Positions 32,441 through 45,600 are shown, counted from the stretch's first letter. The stretch is DNA of 64,000 bases from Symsagittifera roscoffensis (GCF_963678635.1 NC_087062.1:22307789-22371788), one strand, 5' to 3'. The notes: a model not told the origin generated them from the letters alone. Translations and numbers: made by a program.

Positions 32441-32726
32441 TTACCAAGTGCCGGGACTGTGAGCGTAAGCTAATGAGGTTTTATCTCGGCCAACATTAAG
32501 AAGCAACAGTCAAGTATTAGAAAAACCTGTCACAGGGGTCTTCCCCAGCAAACCCTGGTCCCCATGGTCCCTTCGGATTCTGCGACCTGGCGAGAGAAGT
32601 ACTGGACCGGTGCAAGTGCAGTGGCTCGTCCGGAAACCAAACGACCAAGGCGGTGTTTCGTTAACAGATGTCAACTGCCAGAAGGAGGTATCGCATGAAC
32701 TCGTCAATGAATGACAAGTACCCGAT

Positions 32727-32832
32727 GCACCCTTCGAACTGATTGTAGCTGATCGATTAGGAGGAACTCCAGTGAAGGCGCTCAGGGATACGGGGGCTAA
32801 CAGCAACATTTTCGATGTGTACAGCAAACTGT
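32727..32832 (+). pseudogene. Retropepsin (protease) remnant
   Basis: Short in-frame stretch with VKALRDTGANSNIF. The D-T-G active site is at 32787-32795 in the usual A-L-x-D-T-G-A context. The frame closes shortly after. Confidence 0.7.
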
Positions 32833-33329
32833 GAGCTATTCGAAAGTACGACGGCTCCTTCCAGACAGCAGACAGACATACGGTGAACTTCGACTGCTGG
32901 GTTACAACTAACATGGAGCTAGGAGTTATGATATCGAATCATTGGCGTATCCCGAGCTAAAGGCGGATGTCAACTTTGGTATGCAATCGCTCAAAGAGTA
33001 CGAGTGTTCATTGTGCTTCCACTGAGACGACTTGTTGACGGATAAACAGAAGAGGAATCGATAGTCCCTCTGCATTAAGAACCACTACAGACCACGCCAA
33101 CGGGGTAATCAGCAGTCCTAGACACTCCGAATACAGTAGCAGACGAATCTAGAGAAGTCTGAAGCCTCCTAGCAGCCTACATAAGGCCCCGGAGATTTGA
33201 TGAAGGGCTGGACGGACCTCAAAGATGATTAACTTTTCCTTGTGATCAATTATAGAGACGGAGTCGATCTTCAAGCGCAAGGGAACTCCCGTTGTCAGAC
33301 ACCATTTGAGAAACATAGGTTGGCGGAAC

Positions 33330-33660
33330 TTATCGACACGGAGCTGCGGCAGAATAATTGAGTTACCAACCTATTGACACGGGAAATACAAGCACCGCCG
33401 TCAAAACTGCTACTCATTGGGTGTCTTTGGCGAAGGTGCCTATCATCAAGGACCATCCTGCGGATACAACAGATGTTAGTCGGTTTGAAGGGTCAGAAAT
33501 ACTTCTCATCCCTGGATTTGGCAAGTTGCTATTGGCAAGTACCAATAGGATCGTTACCAAAAGGATCGTATTGGAATAGGGTCGTTACAAGACTGCATTC
33601 GTCAACCACGATGGAATTTCTACGAATTTTTCATACGGCTTGAACTATTTGATTGCTTGG
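33330..33660 (+). pseudogene. Reverse transcriptase remnant
   Basis: The frame at 33374-33643 contains GLKGQKYFSSLDLASCYWQV, the gypsy-type motif A (usual LDLxSGYxQ), preceded by a decayed palm region. A neighbouring frame continues with KTAFVNHDG, the segment expected next. The catalytic YxDD region is missing through deletion before 33675. Confidence 0.75.
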
Positions 33661-33674
33661 ACCAGTGCACAATA

Positions 33675-33815
33675 GCGGCTTGAAAGTAGCTACAGATGGG
33701 AGAAACACCAGTCTCCAGGCGGTTTTTTCCAGATTCATCGAAAGGGAAAAAACGGCAGGTAGTCTTCATCAACGCTGTCAACGAACGATACCACGCCAGC
33801 TTTTTCAAAGCCGGT
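33675..33815 (+). pseudogene. RNase H-like remnant
   Basis: Segment KVATDGRNTSLQAVFSR resembles the start of retroelement RNase H (usual TDASxxGxGAVLxQ). It is short and interrupted. Confidence 0.4.
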
Positions 33816-34264
33816 AACACTTACTAGACGATGAAACTTAAAGCTCTGACAGAAGTCCAATAAATCAAGTAGTTCTAAAGTAGTCCAATAGTTCAAAAAT
33901 AAGCTTTTAATATTGGTTGTAAAACTCTTCCTCAGGATATATAACTCCAGCTTGCCGTGGCTCTTCAAGCAGAACCACTTCCTGCTTGAAGAGCCACTGC
34001 AAACTGAAGTCATTAAACTTGAGAACGAATGCGAAGACGAGATGATAGCTCGACTTTTTGACTGGGCGGCACTGGATAGAAAACCTGGCGATATGCCATC
34101 ACTAGGGACGATCCTCATCCCAAAAGAGCAAGCAAGTCAGTATGGAGGCCTTGTATTGGCAAAGTGGTCGAGATTGAATGAATTGAGCTTTCGGCGAGGA
34201 ATAGTCTTCAAGAAATGGTTCCGATTGCCGACCTGCGCTTCAGACTGTGTTGCCCTCATCCCGA

Positions 34265-34400
34265 CGTAAAGTGATACTTAGTCAGCTGCATTTGTCTCAA
34301 ACCAGCGAAGGGCATTTTGCAGCCGAGAAGACGCTAGCTACGTTACATCGTTTCTGGTGCCCATCTTGAGGAACCAAGTGGAAAAGAAGGAGGAAGGAAA
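34265..34400 (+). pseudogene. Integrase zinc-finger remnant
   Basis: Segment ILSQLHLSQTSEGHFAAEKT then LATLHRFWCPS matches the H-x3/5-H half of the integrase HHCC finger (usual LHxxxxxGHxGxxKTLxRLxxxFWWP). The following Cys pair and catalytic core are not clear. Confidence 0.65.
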
Positions 34401-35760
34401 AGAAGGTTCAGGTCGAAATTCGCTTCAAAACGGTCGCAGCAAACATCTTGAGGCCCAGCAAACATCTTCGGGCTCAAGAGCGAAGCAATTTGGTGAGATC
34501 TGCGGCAACTTCTGAGAACAGTCAAGATTGGGACTTCCTCTATCACATGCAAGGAAAAGGTCATTTCAGAATACTGCGTGGACATTGCGAGGACGTGGTA
34601 CACCGTGTTACCTTGCCTCAACTTCCTGTATAGCACAGCGATTTATGCAACTGGTGTCACCCCGTTCCATCTGGGAAAAGGGTAGAAGTGCCTGTATCAA
34701 ATTAAATTTTCGAAACCTAACTAGAAAACGACTCAAGTGGGCCCACATCGTTCAATCTAGTTCAGGGGCAAGAGTGCCTGTATCAAATTCACCTTTTCTA
34801 ACCCAGACTTTTCCTAACGACGAGTTATCAACCCAAGACAGTTTTGAGGAGTGGCTGGATGAGAAGCTCGGAGATACTCATAGTAGTGCGCGGCAACTCC
34901 TGTGAACAATTCTGCGACGCCAGAAATTGTAATATCGGAGGGAAGCACATGGCGAATCCTACTCTATGGGAAAAAAAGTCTGGCCGCTTGTCATAGAGAA
35001 TACAAATCTTCTCAACTTAATAAGAGCCTTACATCGATTTTTCGAAGGGTTTGGAGATCAATTACAAGATGGCGAAGCTCAACATATACATCAATAAAAA
35101 GTTTCTGCACTTCAACATGCTCAAGATCTAAATGAGGAAAGAACCCCGACATGATCAAGCCAACTCTCGAAAATAACCGACACCTTACCAATCAACCCAA
35201 TTCTTTGACAATCCTGGAATCCAGGACGAAGACCATGTGCCGAAACTGGAAACCACAAAGAGATATGGCTGATACGAGTATTTGATCCTCACCGGGCTCC
35301 ATCGCATCGTATGAGATTCGGAAACCGAGACCAGCTGCTCCCAACAGAGGAAATTACTCAGCCAGGGAACGACTCAGTAGCCCAGTTAGAGTTGGAAGAA
35401 ATTACTCGGGACCAAAGGCCCCACCCAAAAAAGAAGAAGAAGTCGATGTTAGGGAAAAACGGCAAACCGATTGATCAAAGGGTGCACCAGTCTGCTTCGG
35501 GATAGACGAATATGAAAAAGAATATCTCCACCTCTAACTGAAATGAAGAAAACTTTTTTTGTTTTTGTTACCTCGTCTCTTTTAATTCTACACTAATAAA
35601 TGCTAGCCAGACTTAATTTAATTGTTAGATGATGATAATCTTACATTTTAGAGGTGATAGAACAAATAATGCACTATGCTCTTAGCATTCACTGATATGG
35701 GAGACCTGTAACTTAGAAAACAAACTTACCTTTAAAACGGGTAGTTAAAAAGGGGAAGAT
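34401..35760. other. Decayed integrase to env interval
   Basis: Fragments of open frame (for example 34528-34905 and 35311-35505, the latter ending in a Lys-rich PHPKKKKKSMLG tail) that I cannot assign. Probably the rest of integrase. Confidence 0.3.
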
Positions 35761-37140
35761 AATGATAAGTTTATTTTGATAGGAGTGTTCCCGGGACATC
35801 AGTTTTTTGCCTCAATCACGTGCTTTTTGGATGGTTATCAGTACACTGAGAGCGAGCTCGTAGCCGTGTGTTTCTCAGCGATGAGGATTAATCACTCGGC
35901 TGGAGCAGCGTTTGTGGAGGAGAACCCCCTGATCCTTTCGAGTGTTATGGATATGACTTGGGTTTCAGTACCGTTCCTCTTAGTACCAGCACTCACTAGT
36001 AACCATTTCGATATTCCCTTCCAAGAACATCAGTGCATGTTGGCCAAGACGTGGGATGTACACGATGGAAAGGCACGTGAGGACATGCACACTACGAATG
36101 CCTCCTTAATCAACAATACTTGCCTGGCCTTCAAGAAGATTTAGTATGAAATAAATGAGGTTGGGTCGACACTGGCAGAGATGAGGTCACGGGCTGCAAG
36201 CTTCCGGGACAGGCACGAGGAGGTTATTAGTTGAGACAGAAGATTGATCAAGCCCGAGCTTGGGGTGTCGAGTCGTCAAGTACAATCGCCCCTATACTAC
36301 AGGATGGAATCTGGCATGACTTCTCCTTCTTCAGCCTGTGCGGCGACAATTCAGGTTTAAATCGACTGGGAGGGGACATCGCTGTACGATTAATTTTGCT
36401 GATATCGGACTAGAAGCTACACTTTTTGGACCATGCCTTAGATGAGACCCAAATCTAGCTGAAAAAGGTTTCTCATGACTTAAATACAAAACTTGAGCTG
36501 TTCGTTGGGATGTTCTTCTACCTGGCCAACGGTGTCAATATGGTTGTCAAGGATTTAGTATCAATATACTTCCACTTAAACTATGGGGTGAAGCTCTTCA
36601 GTGCTGTTGCGAATCATTCGCAAACTCTGGACATCATACGCTCATAATTGATTCCTTCAAAAGTGAAGGTCAAAAATCGGGTTGCTTTCTGGATGACGCG
36701 CTGAGCGCACTGAACAGAGGAAATATACCGGCAACTCTGTGACTGCCAGATTTCTCGACTCTTAAACTAGTTGGAACCCAAGTGGACAACATGCAAGATT
36801 CTTTCCCAGTACTGAGCTGATGACTTACTACAATTTCGTACAATCAACAATAATTACAGAAAAGGGCATCAGAATGCTTATCAACATCCCCGTCTATTAG
36901 GCAAGGGGTATACGCAAGGTGTATCGAACGAAATCTTTTCATCATCTGGCAGATGGTGGGACCACATCGACTCAATACAAGTTTTCACGTTCACACTTTT
37001 TGGTGGCTGAGCGACACGAAAGTTTTGCGGAGTTTCCGAGGAAATCATTGCAATGGGATCAACCGCCTGTAGTTTTGCTTTCGACCAGTTGCAATTATTC
37101 GGGCCCTGTTAGTCTTTTCTTCCACTCTCCGACAGTTGCG
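35761..37140 (+). pseudogene. Envelope-like remnant of the gypsy-like element
   Basis: Position after integrase and before the right LTR. Coding fragments 35776-36144 and 36919-37143, plus intervening frames, carry hydrophobic and helical segments and a TYYNFVQS / IPVY-like stretch. This composition is seen in the fusion-type envelope proteins of insect errantiviruses. Many stops. The identification is by position and general pattern only. Confidence 0.35.
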
Positions 37141-37540
37141 TGAGGTTGTGTCCTCAAGAGGTGATTTTCTCGGCTGAGACCACCCCGGCCACCTACCTGG
37201 AAGACTCTACTTAGCTTATTACACGATTTCCTATAATGTCGATGAAGCGGAAAGAAAACCAGGATTCATGTTACCGGCAGTTCAACGTGAGTAAGAACGG
37301 AGTGGCATAGCCGAAGCGTTTTGGCTGAACCTGATCCAATTACAGGGAGGTTTCCTGGACGAAGATATTTTTGTCCGAAATCGCCAAACTCTTCGCGGAA
37401 GCATACACTCTTCCATTAACAGATGCTATGTAAAAGACCCCTGCGCTAAGGGGTAGTGATATTGTTGACTACCATAGCGATCTCAAAGAACGTTCGATAT
37501 GTGTATGTAATACGCATGCGGCGACGAGTCAATATTCCCC

Positions 37541-37706
37541 AACGTTTGTGGTGCTGCGTTTAATGATACGCTAGTACCAACGGGTACCGCCGTAACAACA
37601 CGACACTTTGTACGATAGAGGGTCTCAGAGGCCAACGGCTACCACCAGTGCAACTTGCATGGAGAACGTTTGTGGTGATGCGGATTAATGATACGCGAGT
37701 ATAAAC
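37541..37706 (+). repeat. Short direct repeat pair
   Basis: AACGTTTGTGGTGCTGCG... (37541) and AACGTTTGTGGTGATGCG... (37665) share about 40 bp including TTAATGATACGC, 124 bp apart. Confidence 0.6.
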
Positions 37707-38654
37707 GGAGAGGAACGAGAATCGGGACCAGATCTATGATGGACATAACGCTCTGATGAGGTGGTTGGCGAGTTAGGCATGAGGGCCAGTTTGAACGCCC
37801 ACGAGTCGAAAATTTCATAACAAACTCTACCTAATCCTCGGTGTAATTGTTGCTAATCAAATTAAATTGCGATTACAACCCAAAATTCACAATTAGCTGT
37901 TTCATATCGTTATACTTATTCAATCAAGAGGTTGACATAAGCCCAGTGGACTAAAAAGCGATTGAGTACTAAAACACCCTGATCAATATAGTAAAGTGGA
38001 CAACGTGTTTTAAAATCGTGGTGACCGACAAATGTGGTGCGATTCACTGGTTTGAATTAGGAAAGAAAGCAGAACATAGAAAATTGCCTGGAGTAGTATG
38101 CACTATGGTTACTAGGATAGCAGGATTCGAAAAGCATGCTTCAAGTAATTAGTTGAAGATATTTTAAATTTATTCGAGAGAATAATAGATTAGAAGTGAA
38201 GACTGTACGACCGGTGATACTAATTACTTTTTGGACAACTAAAAAATCAGTCAACAAAATCAATTCATTGAGAATTTATTTGAGTATACTAAAGCTTATT
38301 AGTAGTACGTAGCGTAAAATTCATTAGTCGAAACGATAATTATTAAAGCAAACGAAAGATCAAATTAATATCTAACCCCTGGAAATAGGAAACAAAACAG
38401 GACGCCGCCTGGAATGAAGCCTCTGAGTATTATGATTGAATGGTAATTTTCTTGAGCTCCTTGGAGGAGACTTTTTGGCGAAATTTGACACCTTACATAC
38501 TCTTCAACTACGTGCGAAAAATTGGTCCGAACAAAAACAAGATTGATTATTACACGTGTGTCTAAGGTGTAACCGATTTCTTTTCTTGAAAGTGAAAATC
38601 AACTGCAACAGAAGAGCAACAAAACAATATAACTACCTGACTATTTGAGTTAAA

Positions 38655-39165
38655 GAGAATCAAAATAAGAAACATCTGATGAACCAAACGCTCAGACGCA
38701 AGCTCTTATGATAAAAATGAAGAGTCGATTCTTGCTGATGAAACGCACAAGGAATTAACTCAGTTATTCATCGTTTAAAAGTTACTAAAGCCGTTACTGA
38801 GCACTCAAGCGTAGCAAGCATAGGTAAAAGCATGATATAAGCTTTTGGTGGACCTCTTCACACGTCAGAGCAAGTGTCGGGAACTGATTGGGTAAAATGA
38901 TGGATCAAAAGTGTAATCGTCAAGGTAAAATGAGGAGGAGCAGCAGAACAACACGGTCATCCGCCTTTTTGGATAACAGAGAATCAGCAAAACACTCATC
39001 TGACGAATCAAAGACTCAGACGCAATAAGTTGATACAAATTGATGAAAAGCATAAGAATTTCATTCAAATTTCTCATCGTTCAACGGTTAATGAAACCAT
39101 TGCTGAGCTCCCGAGCGATGCAAGCATAGGGAACAGCTTGATAGAAGCTTTTGAGGGATAATTTA
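38655..39165 (+). repeat. Tandem duplication of about 315-bp period
   Basis: 38655-38860 and 38978-39165 share blocks CTCAGACGCAA, GATGAAA, CATCGTT, TGCTGAGC/TACTGAGC, AGCATAGG and AAGCTTTT in the same order. No coding frame runs through both copies. Confidence 0.5.
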
Positions 39166-41194
39166 ACAAATCAGAGAATTTTTCGGTTACTGAAGGAGAA
39201 TTATTATTTCGAAAGTGAGAAATGTTACGGTAAACTGTATATTGCACCAAGAGGAAAAGTGGGAAATGTTCAAGGTGGTTATTTATTTTAAGTAGTTTGA
39301 TAATTCAATTTGATCCAGTTTTAAGAGTAACACAACATGTGATATCAGTTTTTTGATTGAATGTAAACTACTGATCAGGATGACGCAAGCTTTAGCATAC
39401 TGTTACAAGAAGCTAAACGGTCAACCGTTGCAGCATGAGTCAAGAAAAAACTAATCAAGGGACAAATACAAGTTCGTTTTTACTAAAAAGATGATGGAAA
39501 TTAAAATGCGTTCTGCCATGCTGTGGCTGAGAAAAAGTTTAGGAGGGGAAAAGCTGGATCCGAAGGATGAAGTGAATGATTCAACTACGAGAGGTAAAAA
39601 TGAGTTTTTGATTTTTTGAAGGAAAAACGTCTCACGGCTCCTTGTTCCCAAGAAAAAGGGAGAAAACAATTTGTAATTAAACAAAGTCAGGAAATGTTAC
39701 TATCACTTCTCATATCGACAATCAATGCACGGTGGAACAGGACCATCAGGAACAGATTCAGAGCGTTGAAAAGATGTTTTTCCTGTTTTGGGGCACGTAG
39801 TTGGTGCTTGCATCCCAATCACCTGGGATTTTCTAGTATTACACACACTCACGGATCGCGTTCTGTTCTGACTTCCAACAAAACGAGTTTTGGGAGTATG
39901 GAGTCTATTTGAAAAGTCCACTAAACCTCTTCTACTGCACGAAAAGCAGAATCTTGTCCTTTTGAATTCAATTCCAAACCAGAAACGCTTTGTTCAACAC
40001 GAGCACAAAGCAAAAAAAAAAGAAGCAAGGAGAATCATGAGGAGTATAAAAATGAAATGGATATAATCAGACTGGAAAGGGGCTTGCTGTCTTGCCAGCT
40101 GGTAAAAAACATGCAGTGTGGAGAAGTTTAAAGAATACTTTTTTTCTAAAGTTGAATTTCGTGCCGATAACAAAAGACAATTTTGACCTTTTACAGACTG
40201 AGTTCAGGGTTGTTCCTTTGAAAGCACACTCCAGGTGTGATTGTTCTCGACAAGAGTTCCACCTGCAACACGCTCTCTCTTACAAAAGGTGAATTGGTGA
40301 CATTCCTCCATAACAAAAATCGGAATACTAAAAAGATTTGACTTCCATGCTCTAGAAAGACATAAACGGGAACTAAGATTGTAAAACGAGGATGATGAAC
40401 ATGGTAACGTAACCCAGCAATGATTGCGGACTTTATGGCTCTTGCTGTTTGAGACAGGCAGTCAGTCAGCGGCGAAGATCGATATTCGTGTCTCAAACAC
40501 AGACGATCCGTCTTAGTAGAATCGTACCACAATGAGTTTTTTAAAATCTGCTAAAAAAAATACGTACTAGCTTGCAAAAATTATGATCGTTCAAGTACTC
40601 CACTAGCGACAACTGTGGATCAATTTTTTGCATGCGAGTTCACCATTTTTCAACGCACAGAACGCATACATGTTCAAACAGTTGAGATGATTACAGAAAC
40701 TTTGAAAAGATTTGAAAGTTTAATTAATGGACCCGATTCTGCCACTTTATGTAAATTAATTGACATTTTGACTAGTGGATATGGAAAACCTGGTGTAGAT
40801 AACGATGTTTGGTGATTGGTATGACAGTTTATTGCTTGGTCAAATTGTGAAACCTACAGCAATCCGGGTATCTGAAAAGCTTAACAAAATTGATAAAAAG
40901 AAACCAAACCAAACATGGCACTTGGAAGCTCTAACAGGGGGGAAAATGGATTGAAAAAACCATGTACGGAGGAGGAGCGAACTAATTGGAAGCCAAATTA
41001 ACAGGTGATGGTGTGGATTCAACCAAAAATTGCTGTAAAAAAAGAGACGGAACTCCAGGGCACCGGAAAGCCTCTATGAAAACCGACCAATTTTGCTACT
41101 GAGTCGAGTAGTTGGCTCTCAAAGTCAAAAAATACAAAGTAAGAAAACAAGTGATTGTTTGATTCTCAGTTAATTAATTTGAGTGTGATTTCGA
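39166..41194. other. No feature recognised
   Basis: Several short open frames but none with a motif, conserved neighbour or signal I can support. Probably decayed interior or insertions in the env-bearing element. Confidence 0.3.
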
Positions 41195-41570
41195 GTTAAG
41201 CTATCGAGAGTAGCGAGCCAGAAAAGAAGTAGTAAGAAAAAAAGTGTTGAGTATTGAGTTGCGAGAGTCAATTGCCATAAGCTTTCGAGTAGATTGATGA
41301 ACTGTATTCGCAGCCAATTTATGGGCTTTCTGTATAAACGTTTAGTTGAGTTCCATTTTTTTTTTCAAAAATTTTGCGATCAAGAAAAAGGATTTCCTCG
41401 ATTGAGCATCAAAAAACGTGACAATCAAAAAATACAACAAAATATACTTCCCCACTAAACTATCCCAGTAGGGATTGTGATTAGAATTGAGCCTCGGACG
41501 CCCTGTCGAGCTCAGAACCAAAGGGATTTTGTCTGTGGCATAGTAAAACGAGGTAGACGATAACCGGAAA
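41195..41570 (+). repeat. Right LTR-like repeat (LTR B)
   Basis: GAGTTAAGCTATCGAG at the start and GAGCCTCGGACGCC near the end match 31009-31395. Its middle (AAACGTTTAGTTGAGTTC..., GAGCATCAAAAAA) is much closer to 47035-47225 than to the left LTR. Confidence 0.55.
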
Positions 41571-41589
41571 CTTACAGCCTGCCTGGGTC

Positions 41590-42390
41590 GAGATCCCGGT
41601 CAAAAACCGCTCAAGATATGAGCGGTTTGAGCGGTTTTTCAGCAAGATTTGAGCGGTTTGAGCGGTTTGGGCGGTTTTTTTGGAAAACCACTCAAACCGC
41701 TCAAATCTTGCTTGAAATCCCGCTCAAAAACCGCTCATTTCTTGCGGTGATTTTTGAAGGGTTTTTCAAGCAATATTTGAGCGGTTTTTAAGCTGTTTTT
41801 AAGCGGTTTTTGAGCGGTCTTCCCGGGCCGAGGTCCCAGACTCATGTCCAGACTTTCGCGACAAAATTTTGGCATGTCCAGACTTTCCAGACCAAAATTA
41901 GGCATGTCCAGGCTTTGGTGACCAAAACATGGCATTTCCAGACTTTTGCGACCATGATGATCTGTCGCGACTATCGCGACAGAAGCAGAGGTGGCGCGAC
42001 CAAAACATCGCGACTCATATTTGTTATGTCCAGACTCTCGCGACCAAGATTTGAGCGGTTTGAGCGGTTTTTATAGACAATTACGCTCAAAATCTTGCTT
42101 CAAATGAGCGGTTTATTTTTAAAATACGCTTAAAAACCGCGCAAGATTAGAACGGTTTTGAGCGGTTTATCTAAGAAAACCGCTTAAAAACCGCGCAAGA
42201 TTTGAGCGGTTTTTGAGCGGTTTATCTAGAAAAACCGCTCAAAAACCGCGCAAGATTTGAACGGTTTTTGAGCGGTAAACTAAATAAACCGCTCAAATAC
42301 CGCTCAAACCGCTCATTTTGAAGCTAGATTTGGAGCGTAATTGTCTAAAAAAACCGCTCAAACCGCTCAAATTTTGCTTCAAATTAGGTG
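41590..42390. repeat. GAGCGGTTTTT minisatellite with an embedded second array
   Basis: Units of 11-12 bp (TTTGAGCGG and its complement CCGCTCAAA) appear in long runs on both strands, for example 41605-41830 and 42045-42375, so the region can fold into long hairpins. Between them, 41845-42050 holds another repeat of about 28-30 bp, built on GGCATGTCCAGACTTTCGCG followed by ACCAAAA, in about five diverged units. Confidence 0.85.
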
Positions 42391-43334
42391 AAAAATCTCG
42401 ACTCGGGTGAAAGCGGAGCACGTGGGAAATGAGAGAAAAGGCTTTCCTTTCAGAGCTATACTCTTTTAAAATAACGATTCTTCCAATTTACGAATGAGCT
42501 TCCCGTACTGAGCGCAAGCTGTTTTTCTACGTAGAAATTCTATGTAGATTATCTCACCAAGTTTTTCCGTTTTTTCTTTACAGAAATTTCTTATTTCTTA
42601 TCTAAGGTTAGAAATAAACCATTTCTATTCTGAAAAATTTTTAAAAAAATCGATTTTTCTAAAACAAATTTTCGAAAGTTTACTTCAAGTTTTGTCACGA
42701 GTCTTGTTTTTACAGAAATATTTTTTTTTTTTTTTCAACAACAAAACATTAGGCCTTTAAGTTTTTTAAAATAGTCACATCAGCGGAGCTTAACGGCGAC
42801 AGGTCAAAACATTCAATAGAATTTTACGACTCTTCTAGATTTCGATCATCTCTCCACAAGTTCCATAGGCAACTTTGTATCGGATCAAACTAACTATGTG
42901 AGTGTAGGAGTGAAAACAATCTAAGCTCATTTTAATGCCGATTCTTCCACCCACACGGGCTGAGGTGCTAGACTTACGTTTCGAAAGTCGGCCAAGTCCC
43001 ATTTTGCGACTGAAATTGAGAAGCCATTTTAAGTCGAGCACAAAATTGAAGCATATCTGATTTCAGTCAAGAAAGTCGAAACACTTCCAAAGTCATAATT
43101 CAAAACAACTTAGTAGACGAGCACACAAACAATTATATGAATGGTTTCTTTTTCATATAATACATCGTAACGTCACTCGTTTAGCCATAATAAATCGCAA
43201 AACAATTAAAGATGTAGAAAATTTGTGGGAAACTGGGCGTGGTCTGATTAATGGGAAAACTAGAAAAAAAAACAAATCAATTAAAAGTCATTTCTTTGTT
43301 TTCCGATTTGCATCCACTCCCCATAAGTAATGGT
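42391..43334. other. No feature recognised
   Basis: AT-rich sequence with a poly-T run near 42720. No supported gene. Confidence 0.3.
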
Positions 43335-43640
43335 TTATGCTTGAGGTAGCTTGCTCATAGAGTATTTGCCGATAAGGTACACCGTCTGTTTGTCAAGCTT
43401 ATTTTAGGCCGGATAGATTCGTGCAACTTCTTAATCTAATACCACTTTTAATCTTACTCTTATATATCCTAGTCTCAATAGATCTAGTGTATACTGGTAT
43501 TTGCGAGCTAGTTTTGGAGCTTGTCCAAAAGGAAAACACCTGTTGTCTAAGATTTATTCAAACTGTACTGGTGCTGAAACTACAAGTAAATTCAGCTCCA
43601 CAAATAACTGTCAGTGTTAGTGATGGAATAAGATAAGTTA
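43335..43640 (-). repeat. Dispersed repeat C, copy 2
   Basis: Reverse complement of the repeats at 4075-4380 and 63270-63560 (blocks GGTACACCGTCTG, GGCCGGATAGATTCGTGCAAC, AGTCTCAATAGATCTAGTG). It lies downstream of the envelope-like remnant at 46586-49300, in the same relative orientation as copy 1. Confidence 0.55.
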
Positions 43641-45600
43641 GTGGATATCAAAACAATAATTTATCCAGTTTCAACCTGGGTTTAATCCGGTTTGGGTACC
43701 GTGGTGCCTTCTTTGTTACTCATACTATTGGTTTTGTGGTTTTGTGGCGTTAGTAGTCTGCGTTGGTTATTTTAAGCTTACTCTTATAATTCCTTCCAAG
43801 CGGATTAAAGGAAAGTTTGAAACGCGTGAAAACAAGTTAGAGTTGTTATCAGTTAGATTTGAAACTTGAAAATCAATTAATAAACAATTATTTGTGGGTG
43901 AGTTGTGCGAATTGGTCAAACAAATGTGTGAATTGTGGACGAGTAAAGATATTTTGAAAAATTACAAAAGAAGCTTCACATAAAAAGGTTAGTTTACTTT
44001 TAATTTATTTTCAATTTCATGAATTTACTGCTTTATTTATTTGAATTTTACTGCCGAGTTATTAAAATACTGCTGTTGAACCGAACTTTACTGCGTTAAA
44101 ACTTCGTTGTCATTGTTAACTAGAAACTGAGAAGCTTAGAATCTAAAAAAGGAAATTGAGAAATTTAGAAAGAATGGTGAATGGTGAGTGTTTTCATTTT
44201 TATATAAGTTGAAATATTTAAGGCATACTTACGAAGGGTCGTCATCAGTTAAAATGCTAATGGGGAAGTTAGTTTGGAATGAGTCGGATGATATGAGAAG
44301 TTTCGCAAGCAATTTAACAATATTTTTAGTTTGAAGTAGAGGCCAGAGAGCTCCAGCGCTCCGATGACCTTCCGTTCTTCATTATCAAAAGAGAAGTCTT
44401 GGCGTGTGTTTTGAAATAAATTAGACAATTTATGGTTATATTTTGTCTTATGGTCTTTTTGTGTTATATGGTGATCGCAATGGGCTGTACATAATCGTGG
44501 GGGACAATTAGTGGGCGAGAGTCATCAACGTCAAAAGATTTGGTTAGTGGGCGAAATATATATACAGTTGTCGGATGGGCTCATATTTACGGAGGATACC
44601 GTGGAGATAAGAGTTTTTATGCAGTAATTGGAATTTAAAAAATATGTTGAAGTATAATTTAGTTAACGAAAGTACATATGTGTTGTGGTTTACGTTTTGA
44701 TATATGAGATGTAAAGTGATGTTTACGAATTTATAAAAGGTGTACGGTGCGTGTTAAATTTGTTCGTAACATGATTTCATGCAAACAGTGTACGTCACAT
44801 TCTTCAGGTGTAAGCAGCGAAAGTAAATTCAAAATGGTTGAATTTATTAATTTATTATATGACTCGTACGCTTTAGTGTTTTTTAGTGCAGTAGCGATAA
44901 TGCTATCAATTTTTTTGTTAGTACTATATATGAGAAATACACATTCAGATTTAATAAAAAGTTATTCTGTTAGTTGTTGGTTAACATCAGGGTTGTCCTC
45001 ATTTGGGGTATATTCCATTTAGCGTGTTATTGCTCGATCATAGTTATTTATTGAGAATCTATTTGCGCGTTGTGCTATAAATCTGTTAAAAGTTTGGCTT
45101 AGTCCAATTATGGTGCAATGTTTTTCCAGAAGTGCAGATTTTAGTTTGTGGTGACGGGATTGGCACGATTCGTTGTCTTCGGGGGTGTTGCATAAGGGAT
45201 GGGCTAATAGGTTAGTAATTTGATAGTATGAAGTCCAAGAAAATGCGGGAAACAGGCTATATTCATCAACGAAGTTCAGTTGGTTGTCGTTAGTGGTCGT
45301 ATAGTAAGTATGTTGAAATGAAAAATGTAAGTGATGTGCCAGTCGGTCATAACTGGAAGTTTGACCTTGAGGAACGCAAAAAAACGTGGTTTTCGAATGA
45401 ATTTTTATTTTTCAAAAATTCGAATGGAGCCTGTCATGCTCAGTTTTCTCGCGACAACTGAAAACATAATATATAAAATCAGAACGACCGAATTAACAAT
45501 TGCGGGAAAGTGACGGAAAAACAGCGGAAAATTGCTATTCGCAATTTCCAAGATAACAATAAAAACCACGAGAGTAGAGCTGTCCTATCTTGATATAGGA
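43641..45600. other. No repeat recognised; one small possible membrane-protein frame
   Basis: AT-rich sequence. An open frame at 44747-45022 contains a hydrophobic segment (YALVFFSAVAIMLSIFLLVL) after an internal Met at about 44834. No homologue known to me and no promoter or poly-A evidence, so I do not call it a gene. Confidence 0.3.

Larger units (their letters stand above)
31009..41570 (+). mobile_element. Old env-bearing gypsy-like LTR element, heavily decayed
   Basis: Bounded by diverged direct repeats 31009-31395 and 41195-41570. Between them, in retroviral order on the + strand, lie remnants of gag, zinc knuckle, protease, reverse transcriptase, RNase H, integrase and an envelope-like protein. 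The region 37440-41194 is longer than expected and probably includes later insertions. No target duplication identified. Confidence 0.6.

Noticed and set aside
39451-40815. Short open frames on both strands as host genes
   Set aside because: No signal peptide, domain motif or conserved neighbour. Lengths are those expected by chance.
41590-42390. CRISPR array
   Set aside because: Repeats are about 11-12 bp, unspaced and in both orientations. The genome is eukaryotic.
44747-45022. Small membrane-protein gene
   Set aside because: One hydrophobic segment is visible, but there is no promoter, poly-A signal, repeat partner or known family to support it in a region full of random short frames.
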